From Paralithodes platypus (lineage: Eukaryota; Arthropoda; Malacostraca; Decapoda; Lithodidae): a stretch of 64,000 nucleotides of DNA. Position numbers and translations under genes: made by a program. The notes under the pieces were generated by a model. That model saw nothing but the letters and a program-made list of their open reading frames with translations, searched no databases and was not told where the DNA came from. Positions within the stretch are counted from its first letter, which is position 1. Each line of letters starts with the position of its first letter. The stretch covers positions 20,747,836-20,811,835 of the forward strand of contig CM064495.1 of the NCBI GenBank assembly GCA_032716605.1. Reading direction: 5' to 3'. This document shows positions 55,133 to 64,000 of the stretch, piece after piece.

Positions 55133-57479
55133 ATAGCAACAAAAGTAGAACATGAACATCATAAATAACAACCCTTAATAATAACAATCGATGTGAGTCG
55201 AGTGTCTTATATGAATAAGAAACAAATAAGGAAAACAAAGTACAATCTCAGTATAAGAGACGGGTGAATTGAGAGCAAAATAAACACGCAGGTAGGCTGA
55301 GTGAGTCACACGGTAGAGGGGCGCACTACACAGGTAGGCGCATATTCTCAAGTGACCTTTCTACTTAGTTGCGGATGTCAGGTCATGAACTGGACTGCGG
55401 TGTTGGAAATTGAATTTAAAGTTAGTGCAACTAGAGATTTAGTTTTAATAATATTTCTCTAAGATTGGTGGCGGAATATTAATTAATTATTTGCACAAAA
55501 GATTAAGTTCGTAGTTTAAATTGTGTAAATTATAATGAGAATCTTATATTCACGTCAACGATCGTATGTAATAATAATGAAACGAGCCGAGGAATTCAGA
55601 TGTAAAGAATTCAGATGTAAAGTTTGCGTATAATTATGAATGAACTATAGAATAAATCTATTTAATTACACTGTAGAACAAATTATAATTAACTAAACGA
55701 AGTTAATCAACGAATGCTCCGGAAACGCTTATAATTATTAGTGTAAAAGGACAATTAACATAATATTAATTATCAAAAGAAATTGAGCGCATACGACGAA
55801 GTTATGCTAAAGAAATACTTATTTCAGTATTCTTAAGAGATCTGAACGAGTTAACAGAGTCTTTTAATGAACATACACTAGAATACGAGGTGTATGGTAA
55901 ATGATGTGGAATTAAGTAACAGAATCTATGCAATGCTGGAATTCCTGAGCATGAAGAATCAAAATTACTTGCATCGGTAATCAAATGAACGTAATACGAA
56001 TTCATAAAATAATTACAAAGGTGATTATATAATCAAACGAAATTAGGGAAGCTCGTGAGGAAAATAAGTTTTCACGGGGATAGTTGGTTATTATAATTAG
56101 GTATGCTGAGGTAAATTCGTTATGAAAATGGGCGTAGGTTCTAGGTAATGATATTTAGGAAGGGAAATCAAATCACGAAATACACTTCGACCTCAACTCA
56201 CAAAATACATAGCAGAATACATAATTATATTAGGAAAATCTGTGAGTGCGTGGCAAGGTGAATAACTGAACACAATTATATAACGTATGCGTAAGACGTT
56301 CTGTAGAAAATAAATCAACTAACAGGGCTAGGATTTATACACAGCTCTAACACAGGTTTTATGTAAGGTTTAGAAGGATTAACACAGTACGCAATCAAGG
56401 ATCTTAGGATCTCAGAGTAAATTAGCACAACACGGTTCACATATTTTACCTATACCTCGACAACAATAACACAACGTAAGATAGACAGGGACACTTATGG
56501 TAATTTTTGAAGTGCAGGGGAAGAGAGTACAGGTCTGGCCAACGTAGATCGTGGGTCCATGGAGCAGCACTTCAATAGTGTAGGGCGTCACTTGAGCAGT
56601 ACTGCAGGGTCCAGACTTCAGGTAGGTAGGGCGTCACTCGAGCAGGACTTCAGGGGTACTTCAGGCAAGTACACTCTCCGGGCAGGGTAGGGGCAGGCTG
56701 GTACAAGCCACAACCTTGATTAGCTACTCTGTTACTTAGGTAGGTTTAGAATAGTATGTAGGTGTGGTTTGCATACTCTTCTCTAATTTTCTACCAGGGC
56801 TCGAAATCATAGGGATATGGGGAAAATCGTTGTGAGGTAGTTGTGAGGTAAATTACTTAGCTTAGGCCTGGAGGTTTGGTATTTACATAATGGCTTACCT
56901 CCAATGTATAATAATTAATGCTTACCAACGGTTTAATTAACCTATTAATAGAGGATTCTCCCTAAACATGTATAGACCTTTATTTAAGAGCTGAGGTGAA
57001 TGTGTTTATACCTCGTTTGCTAGGTATAGTTGTAGGGAGGTTCTGACATCTGCGTCTCCGTCGTATTTGATGCTGTTATTCACATCCATTTATGTCTGTA
57101 GACCTCGGGGCATTGATGTGCAACTTACATAAATATCCTCTCGTTGTATTTTAGGTCTGGGCAGAGAGGGAATGCTGTGCTGTGGTTGGTCGACCTGATT
57201 CGAAAGTCGGGAGGTGATTAGTTAATAGGATTTCCCATTCTTGTGAAATTTCCCATACTTGTGGTGGGTGGTTGATGGCTTAGAGCATGGGGAAATATGG
57301 GTAACTTCGGTATTCTTGCTTTGGTTAGAAGGGGTGACTCTGCTATCCTGTTTCTCTGTTCTTGCTGTTCTCTGGTCCTTTTGGGGTGTTGCACTTGGAG
57401 ACTGACTATCCTACATGTGTTTCCTGCAGGGCTTGTCTTGAGACCCATCATTTCATTATGCTTAGAGAGATATACATTA

Positions 57480-57480
<1 letters not shown>
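55125..57480. other. AT-rich interval, no recognisable gene
   Basis: No supported coding region on either strand in 2.3 kb. A local repeat GTAGGGCGTCACT(T/C)GAGCAG occurs at about 56,580 and 56,626. This is the best candidate in the window for non-mobile intergenic DNA. Confidence 0.6.
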
Positions 57481-57517
<37 letters not shown>

Positions 57518-57518
57518 G
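57481..57518 (+). repeat. (TC)n(CA)n microsatellite
   Basis: CTCTCT units run into CACACA units. Confidence 0.95.
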
Positions 57519-57648
57519 CACACTGCAATGAGTGTAGTGCACTACACAATCTCTCTCCTTCCAATTCGAGTATCTCCCCGAAATGGACCGTTAGGTCTTG
57601 GAGATATTAATAACTCCTTGTAACTCCTTGTAATATATATCTCTTCCC

Positions 57649-57661
57649 CCCTCTCTCTCTC

Positions 57662-57701
<40 letters not shown>

Positions 57702-57790
57702 ATATATATCTATATATATAAATATATATATACCGGTATATATATAGTAGTATTTGTGATATATACTTAATATATATATATATATATTCC
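57649..57790 (+). repeat. Compound (TC)n/(TA)n microsatellite
   Basis: Long imperfect TA/ATAT tract with interspersed C residues. Confidence 0.95.
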
Positions 57791-57950
57791 AACTACACTG
57801 AATATATCTGCGTATTGCGTCATGAGGGTCAGGTCTATGGTATCCAATCTGCCCTACCATTTGGCCTGAATGTCTGCCATCAGTTCTGGAGTGGGTGATC
57901 TGATGACCTACACAGATTTTACACATTGCTAGATGGATCGGTAGAATCTT
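57791..57950 (+). pseudogene. Possible RT-like fragment
   Basis: The plus frame near 57,793-57,945 reads NYTEYICVLRHEGQVYGIQS followed by ALPFGLNVCHQFW, then a stop. LPFGL followed by a Gln-containing block resembles the palm region of LTR/DIRS-type RTs. It is too short and interrupted to be sure; a chance match is possible. Confidence 0.3.
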
Positions 57951-57969
57951 TCTCTCTCTACCCGCCCCG

Positions 57970-58023
<54 letters not shown>
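57970..58023 (+). repeat. (TC)n microsatellite
   Basis: About 26 uninterrupted TC units. Confidence 0.95.
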
Positions 58024-58026
<3 letters not shown>

Positions 58027-58185
58027 TTTATAAGATACAGTACAGCACAAGGGATGCTAGTAATAGTTATACATTTCTTTAAAAACGTATATCTAAACTT
58101 ATTATTAAATCTATATAATATATTTCGAAAGCGTCGATTTTGGTAGTGCGACTCTGGGAGTGCGTGATTAAGTTGTGTTACTTAA

Positions 58186-58559
58186 GGGGGTCACTTGCTT
58201 TTGTTTATCTTTCTCTCCTTTTCTCTCTGTCCCTGGCTTGTATCCATTCGGCCCCATTCAGCCAACTGTTTTAAGACGTTTATCCCCATCCAGATGTTGA
58301 TTTCTTCCTGGCGAGCGAAAGCGAGCCAGCATTGTATGGAGAAATCCGGCTTCGCCGGAGACATTTTTCTATCGAAAAATGTACAAATTTAGCTTGCTGT
58401 CAAAACAAAAATATATATATGATTGCTCGCTACCGCTCGCCAGGAATATATGAACACCTGGATGGGGGTAAACGTCCTAAAACAGTAGGCTAAATGGGGC
58501 CGAATAGATACAAGCCAAAGAGAGAGGGAGGGAAAGAAAAAAAAGCGAGGATGGCTCCC
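58186..58559. mobile_element. MITE-X, foldback copy (374 bp, TTAA duplication)
   Basis: TTAA (58,182-58,185) + GGGGGTCACT at the left and GGCTCCC + TTAA (58,560-58,563) at the right. The two arms (about 145 bp: GGCTTGTATCCATTCGGCCC, TTTATCCCCATCCAG, TTCCTGGCGAGCG on the left) are inverted copies of each other. The core has GAAATCCGGCTTCGCCGGAG. Same architecture as 50,846-51,173 but more symmetrical. Confidence 0.88.
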
Positions 58560-58718
58560 TTAAGTGAGGCTATTACTACTGAGGGTGTGGCCGAAGCTGA
58601 CACTACTGCAAGAGCTAGGCAGATGTAACTGGGGAAATTTCGCAGAGCTGTTGCCTCTTTTATCAACGAAAGGACTCTTGCTTTGCTTGAAAGAAAATAT
58701 ATATGTTTAGTCTATTAG
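58551..58718 (+). pseudogene. Short gag-like frame starting inside the MITE-X end
   Basis: ATG 58,551 lies in the last bases of MITE-X. The frame reads MAPLSEAITTEGVAEADTTA, then after a TAA (58,626-58,628) LGKFRRAVASFINERTLALL, to TAG 58,716-58,718. The composition is protein-like and resembles an N-terminal gag helix, but I do not recognise it. Confidence 0.25.
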
Positions 58719-59670
58719 AAATACAATGACTTTTGGTTTACAATCATGGCTGGTTAAAATGTAATTTAATAACAAAATGGAACGTAATGAAATATGAATC
58801 GGGTTATGGACTTGTAGGATATTTCTAATAATAAAGTAAGTAATGAGGATGTAGAGAATGTGGTTGTGTATTTGAAGCAGAGCTGGGCACCACAAACAAA
58901 AAGTCAAGTCAGCAAACACAAATCAGCAAACCCAGAACATAACTTCAGCAAACACAAATGTGCAAACCTTGTGAAATTTCTAGTCCTCAAATGCAAATAT
59001 GCAAACGCAAACATTTTTATTAATTTTAAATTTAAACTACAGAATCAAGGGTAAATCAATAAATTCAATCTCTAATGTCAATAAATATATATATTTACTT
59101 AAATATAATGTTGCCCAACTTCCATGGATCTCAAGGATATACATAAAAGCTTTTAAAGCATGGAAATTGCTGTAAATTGCCAAAACATTCCAGAACGTCA
59201 CCCGCAGTGAAAGGGTTAATATATATAGCATAGGCCACTTAGTTTGTCCACATGGGCAGTAAAACGTTGGGGCAACTTGTTTATGGGGAGAGTGCTTCAG
59301 TAATAATCAGTATTCGCAATTCCGCACCATTCAGGAGGAGGTACGCCGGATCACAGAGGTGCAAGGAGGCGATTTATTCGTCGTCCCCCCTTTGGGAATG
59401 GCAATAGGCTATATATGCCTAGATAGGTCTACTTTAGATAGATTAAGTAATTTAATAGAAAGTAGCCTAGGCCTATTAATTTTAATGCTCAGAATAAAGG
59501 CCTAGCTTCAGATCAAAAATTAATAAAATTTTATTGTAGGCTAAATTTAGTCTAGGCCTATATGATACTTTCAAAATTAACACTTTCTACTTGACACTAA
59601 TAAAATGAGTGTGATTATAGGCCTAGGCCTATACATAGAAGTTAGAACATGCAATATTTAGCCTAGGCCT

Positions 59671-60290
59671 ACATGCTTTGAGGCATTTTGATGGAATGAG
59701 TGACTGATTATAGCCTAACCTAGGCCTAGGCTATATTAAAGTTAGGACATCCAATATTTAGCCTACATGCTTTGAGGAATTTTGATGGAATTAGTGATTA
59801 TAGCCTAGATCTAGGCTATATATATAGAAGTTAGAACATGCAATATTTAGCCTACATGCTTTGAGGCATTTTGATGGAATTAGTGATTGACTGATTATAG
59901 CCTAGACCTAGGCTAGCCAATATATAGAGAAGTTAGAAAATGCAATATTATTTAGCCTACATGCTTTGAGGCATTTTGATAGGATTAGGGTACCCTAGGC
60001 CTAGCCTAATAAAATTACTTATATTAGTAATTAGCCTATAGGCCTAGGCTATATTTAGAAGTTAGAACATGCAATATTTAGACTACATGCTTTGAGGCAT
60101 TTTGATGGGATTAGTGATTATAGACCTAGGCCTAGGCTATATAGCCTAGGCTATATAGCCTAGCCTATATAGAAGTTAGACTTAGCCTAGGCCTACATGC
60201 TTTGAGGCATTTTGATGGGATTAGGGTAGCCTAATAACATTAGTTTAGGTTAATAATTAACAGGCTATCAATCAAATTAACGATAGCCTA
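59671..60290 (+). repeat. Six-copy ~90-125 bp tandem array rich in TAGGCCTAGG
   Basis: ACATGCTTTGAGGCATTTTG starts units at 59,671, 59,765 (one mismatch), 59,854, 59,959, 60,085 and 60,195. Between them lie variable blocks of GCCTAGGCCTA palindromes and ATATATAGAAGTTAGAACAT. It is entirely inside the hAT element. Confidence 0.88.
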
Positions 60291-60316
60291 ACTTTATAAT
60301 CTTAAATTAGGCTAGA

Positions 60317-60508
60317 TTATAAAGTTATAAAGCCCTTCTCCAGAGACATCTTCTTGGTAATAACAGGCCCATAGAAGGTTTCTAGGTGGGGCCAGGGGTG
60401 GCTTAGGTCCTCGATTTCTGCATGCTCTGCAGCATCACTGTCGGATGATGGTGGTGAACTGCTCCTCATGCTGTTGGCAGCTGCGGTAGGCATGATGGTA
60501 GACTCCAT
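60317..60508 (-). CDS. Possible first exon of the hAT element's own gene (63 codons)
   Basis: From ATG 60,508 the frame gives MESTIMPTAAANSMR, an acidic Ser/Asp/Glu stretch, then LSHPWPHLETFYGPVITKK and a stop at 60,317. An acidic N-terminus before a HPWPHLETF-like block resembles the lead into BED-finger/hAT-type proteins, from memory. The frame is open upstream to 60,826 but that part reads as non-coding. The DDE domain is not found downstream, so the element is deleted or the call is wrong. Confidence 0.35.
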   Translation of the reverse strand: MESTIMPTAAANSMRSSSPPSSDSDAAEHAEIEDLSHPWPHLETFYGPVITKKMSLEKGFITL

Positions 60509-60916
60509 GTTCACTTCAATAGGCCGAAAATATAAACAAAGTTGAAGTGCTAGCAGGTTGGAACTCTTGGACTGCTGTGTGTTGTAGGTGTTAGCTCGAC
60601 GCTTGCTACTAAGTAAGTGAACAAACGTGAAGAGCCGATGTATAGGCCTAGATTCCAGAACACAGGTAGTTGGCTTGGTCACATGACTTTTTTTGGCTGG
60701 AGCTGCAGGAGCGGCCCAGGGCTGGCTCCGGCGGCTGGAATTTTTATTTTGCGGACTCGAGGTTTGCAACATGGAGGTCCTTTCCAGAGCTTCAAACCCG
60801 CAAATAGGCAGCCATTTTGGCGCCAACGCTAATTCGCCAACAAAATGACACTTCCGCCATGGCGGAATTGGCTATTTGCGGAAGTGTTGGCTAAAGTGCC
60901 CAGCTCTGATTTGAAG

Positions 60917-61608
60917 GCAGTAGACTTGTTAGCTTTGGGTATTTAGAGAGGATGTATGCATTTACTCAGGCACATACCCCATAGCTAGGGGTAGCCGATC
61001 CGAGACAGCCCGAACTGTTAGGGTTCGGGACCACTTTCGCGCTCCCTCGCCCCTTTCTCTGTCTCATCTAGTAGGTGAATTTTACAATGGGAGGATTCCT
61101 AGTCCCCTGCCCTCATGATGAATTATTAATATTGGATGAAGAGCTGCAGGTTTTTGACCCATGGAGAGAGCTGCAAGGAGGGGTTTACCTCCAATGACGC
61201 AGTATGAGCTACTTGATCATATATATAAAAACTTTACAATCGAGCTAGCCTGAATAGGGCTATCTAGAAAGTGAACGAGTGTATTACTTATTATATTTGA
61301 AGATTTAAAAACAAATATTGTGATTTATTATGTATCCATGCTAGCTTGAATACAATAATACAAAATTATCTCTCTCTCTTTCGGTCTTTCCATCAACCGC
61401 CCTGCCTGCCCCACATTGTTATTCAGAAGAAGGTCGTCAGTGCTGAAGGTCCATACTGTCCAACCCCATAAGACCCCACCGAGTCAATCCCCACATACAC
61501 AAGATTACGCAATAGTTCAATGGTAGCGAAATGAAATGTGATCTACAGGCATATGGCACTGCTCTTTAATCTAATTTGATATTCAATATGTCATTAAATT
61601 GCTTCATT

Positions 61609-61610
<2 letters not shown>
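60917..61610. other. Interval without recognisable gene
   Basis: Nothing supported. A 36-codon frame at 61,088-61,198 (MGGFLVPCPHDELLILDEEL) is too short to call. Confidence 0.55.

Positions 61611-61706
<96 letters not shown>
61611..61706 (+). repeat. (TC)n(TA)n compound microsatellite
   Basis: About 16 TC units followed by about 30 TA units. Confidence 0.95.
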
Positions 61707-61707
<1 letters not shown>

Positions 61708-62087
61708 TGTATATATATAGGGAAGTGTCCCCAAACCCACAAGCACCCTCGAAGAGAACAATCAGGCAAATCACTCCCCCAGCCTGATGCAGATGAGGCT
61801 TCCCAAACCACCCACAACCACCCTTGTTGATGTACAAAGGAGTACAAAGGAGTACAAAGGAAATCAAGCAACAACAGTTCTAGTGACCCTTCTAGGTTGC
61901 TTGTCCTCCAAAACACTGAGGATCAAGTGTCCAAACAGTGGTTTAGAGTGGGTAAGGGAACAGTGGTTTAGAGTGGGTAAGGGAACATTGGAAAGGGAAT
62001 TATTGCCCTGGAACTAATGTCCGTGGCAGGATTAGGAAGTTAGTAGGGGACAGATGGGTTAGTAACTGAGGGGGGGATAAAATAAAG

Positions 62088-64000
62088 TTATTCATTTACA
62101 AACGCAGTCAGTCGCGGGTTTGATGCGAGATATTTGTCTAGGCGGAGTTTAAATGAATCAACGGTGATGCAGTCTATAACATTTCGGGGAAGCCCATTCC
62201 ACAAGTTGACAACTCGATTGAAGAAGAAATTCTTAGATTCGTGCGAGTTAAAAGATTTACCAATAATTTTGCAACCGTTTCCCCGCGTGTAATTAGATTG
62301 GTCGATAGTGAAGTACTTACTACAGTTCATATTGTCGATGCCTTTGATGATTTTGAACACTTGAATTAAGTCGCCTCTTAATCTGCGCTGGGTTAAAGGA
62401 AATAGATTTCTAAGACGCTCTTCGTATGGTTTGTTCTTTAGGCTAGGTATCATTTTGGTAACTCTACTTTGAACTCGTTCTAGCTTGTTTATATCTTTTT
62501 GGTAATAAGGGCACCAGGATTGAACGCAGTATTCCAGAAGAGGGCGGACTAAGGAATTGTAAAGGGTTAGGATAACTCCTTTGGATTTATGCTTAAATGA
62601 CCTGCCTATAAAGCCAATTATTTTGTTTGCCTTCTTAACAACTTCTGAACATTGTTGACTCGGTTTTAGGTTACTCGATATTGTTACTCCCAGATCGGTT
62701 TCTCTGTTTACATTCTTAAGCTGAGTGCCATTCATCGAATAGTTTGCTTTCTCATTTAGGTATCCGATATGTAGTACTTTACATTTATCCGCATTGAAAC
62801 TCATTTGCCAAATTTGGGCCCAACATGACAATTTATCTAGATTGTGTTGCATATCGTCAACTTGTTCTTTTGAGAGTACGCTATTTGCAATTTTTGTATC
62901 GTCAGCAAATTTTGAGATTGTACAGGTGAGACCCTCATCTATGTCGTTGATGTAAATTAGAAAGAGAATTGGTCCTAGTACCGATCCCTGGGGTACCCCG
63001 CTACTTACATTGGTCCATTTTGATGCCTTACCGTTTATGACTACTCCTTGCTTTCTGTCACTGAGCCAATTTTCTATCCATTTCAACACACCGTCTTGTA
63101 TTCCATGCACTTTTAGTTTTAGCAGTAAACGTTTGTGGGGAACTTTGTCAAAGGCCTTTTGAAAATCAAGGTATATAATATCTACAGCTTTACTCTCATC
63201 GTAGAGGTTGAGGATATCGTGGAAGAAGTCTAAGAGGTTTGTTAAACAGGAACGTTTTTTACGAAAGCCGTGTTGAGTATCTTTAACCCTTAACTGTCGG
63301 CGAGCAACATAAGTCGAGTTAAATAAAGCTGGACTATGTGGCGGCGCTCGACATAGGGGTGACAATTTCAGCACGTAATGTTGCTGAGAGAGAGAGACAA
63401 GTGGTGGCAGGAGAGTAGCGAGCGTATGACTGCTCCAGACCACCGCGGCGAACCTACTGACACAAATCCCACCCTCCTCCCTCTCTCACTCGCTATATAC
63501 GGAATTGTATGGGGAAAGTGCCTAATTACATGCTTTTTGCACTCGCGTTGCACGGTTATTGCAAGAAAACTAGCCATCATAAAAGGATCGTTATGGTGTC
63601 ATTCAAAAGCTCTGTTTATGCCCTTTCAGGGATAGATACTTGTTTTACGTTCTGGGTCTTATTTAGGCATGAAAATGATCACGTAAACAGCCCTATTTTG
63701 GCTAAAAACACCCCGCTGGGCGGTACATATAAATAAACCGCATAGGCCGCTCGTAAGGTGTTAAGTATGTTATTTTCCTCTAAGTGATTTACGAGTCTGT
63801 CTCGTATGACCGTTTCTAGCATTTTACATACAACTGAGGTTAAGCTAATTGGACGATAGTTACTGGGTAGGGATTTGCTGCCATTTTTGAATATCGGTGT
63901 TACGTTGGCTAGCTTCCACTGATCGGGCATAGTTCCAGACTGCAAGGATTTATTGAATAGTAATGTCAGTGGTTTGGGGAGCTCATCCTTAGCTTCCTTT
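62088..64000 (-). pseudogene. Family A copy 3 RT, interrupted by MITE-Z
   Basis: From the right edge: LTLLFNKSLQSG, WKLANVTPIF and NYRPISLTSVV to 63,765. MITE-Z follows. Then, from 63,285, the frame resumes DTQHGFRKKRSCLTNLLDFF, with motif A IYLDFQKAFDKVPH, motif B SGVPQGSVLGPILFLIYIND and motif C FADD, through the thumb (EYCVQSWCPYYQKDI) to AFVNE at 62,088. All catalytic residues are intact and the RT C-terminal half is one clean frame, so this copy was young when MITE-Z landed. The MITE supplies about 50 foreign codons to the apparent ORF upstream of 63,285. Confidence 0.88.
63287..63760. mobile_element. MITE-Z copy 2 (474 bp, TTAA duplication)
   Basis: TTAA (63,283-63,286) and TTAA (63,761-63,764) flank a segment starting CCCTTAACTGTCGGCGAGCA and ending CGCTCGTAAGGTG. 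Excision leaving one TTAA gives GAGTATCTTTAAGTATGTTA, which matches the uninterrupted family A sequence at 5,340-5,365 (inverted). About 90% like copy 1 at 21,515. Non-coding. Confidence 0.92.

Larger units (their letters stand above)
58878..60908 (-). mobile_element. hAT DNA transposon, probably non-autonomous (2,031 bp)
   Basis: Perfect 13-bp inverted termini, CAGAGCTGGGCAC at 58,878-58,890 and GTGCCCAGCTCTG at 60,896-60,908, are flanked by identical 8-bp ATTTGAAG (58,870-58,877 and 60,909-60,916). CAG-type termini plus 8-bp duplications define hAT elements. Subterminal AGCAAAC words repeat on the left. Inside lie an AGGCCTA-rich tandem array and one short minus-strand frame; no transposase catalytic core remains. 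Confidence 0.95.
61832..64000 (-). mobile_element. Family A copy 3, CR1/L2-type element, minus strand, split by MITE-Z
   Basis: It starts at the GTACAAAGGA terminal repeats (three units, 61,832-61,860), passes the 3' UTR (with a local duplication of ACAGTGGTTTAGAGTGGGTA at about 61,937) and the ORF2 C-terminus, and runs off the right edge. MITE-Z (63,287-63,760) interrupts it. Confidence 0.9.

Noticed and set aside
57297..57623. 108-codon frame with hydrophobic Cys/Leu-rich start
   Set aside because: It runs into a CA microsatellite (Thr-His repeats), lacks a domain, and the hydrophobic part is short.
61576..61916. Opposing frames with Tyr-Ile and Ser-Leu repeats
   Set aside because: Translations of TC/TA microsatellite joined to the family A 3' UTR.

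Overview
This window looks like repeat-rich animal nuclear DNA, most likely from an arthropod; a decapod crustacean is my guess. The evidence is the mixture of CR1/L2-type, Jockey/I-type and RTE-type non-LTR retrotransposons, a BEL/Pao LTR element, hAT, Helitron and PIF/Harbinger-like DNA transposons, long TA/CA/TC microsatellites, and no operons or dense coding. I found no convincing host gene, rRNA gene, intact tRNA gene or CRISPR array. Almost every recognisable protein belongs to a mobile element, and most are broken.

Layout. 1-10,090: a Jockey/I-type element on the minus strand (family D: CCHC ORF1, endonuclease, RT) runs off the left edge. It is split at one point in its RT by a 5.6 kb CR1/L2-type element (family A, plus strand, 1,193-6,777) with a repeat-rich 5' leader, an SGNH-esterase ORF1 and an EN-RT ORF2. 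10,918-18,375: relics of TTAA-flanked foldback MITEs, one of which (MITE-X) is split by a BEL/Pao element (11,436-18,222) with two LTRs and a 5-bp target duplication. 18,384-26,957: a tRNA-like SINE head, then three copies of a Jockey/I-type family B. Copy 1 is split by a Helitron (20,165-21,504) that itself holds a young truncated family B copy, and then by a 477-bp TTAA MITE (MITE-Z). Copy 3 lies on the minus strand. 26,958-30,009: family C non-LTR element, nearly intact. 30,010-31,590: a possible LTR leader with a degenerate gag-like frame.

32,693-33,952: an unrecognised protein with two tandem C..C...HxxC modules, broken by two in-frame stops. 34,172-35,340: a fragment of a second SGNH-carrying CR1/L2-type element. 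36,093-38,298: MITE pieces, a degenerate minisatellite and a truncated family C copy. 39,160-42,793: a 3.6 kb element with 66-bp terminal inverted repeats and TTA duplications (PIF/Harbinger-like), filled with later insertions. 43,380-44,335: a cluster of large palindromes. 44,581-48,954: family A copy 2 (minus). 49,620-52,140: another CR1/L2-type relic (family E), interrupted by a clean MITE-X. 53,615-55,124: a very young family C truncation. 55,125-58,185: AT-rich DNA and microsatellites. 58,186-58,559: MITE-X. 58,878-60,908: a hAT element with perfect 13-bp inverted termini and 8-bp duplications. 61,832-64,000: family A copy 3 (minus), interrupted by MITE-Z.

The parts do not form a pathway. 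The window is a record of nested insertions, and several insertion sites can be reconstructed exactly by comparing copies within the window. Family names A-E and MITE-X/Y/Z are labels used here only; clade names rest on remembered family motifs, not on a search.
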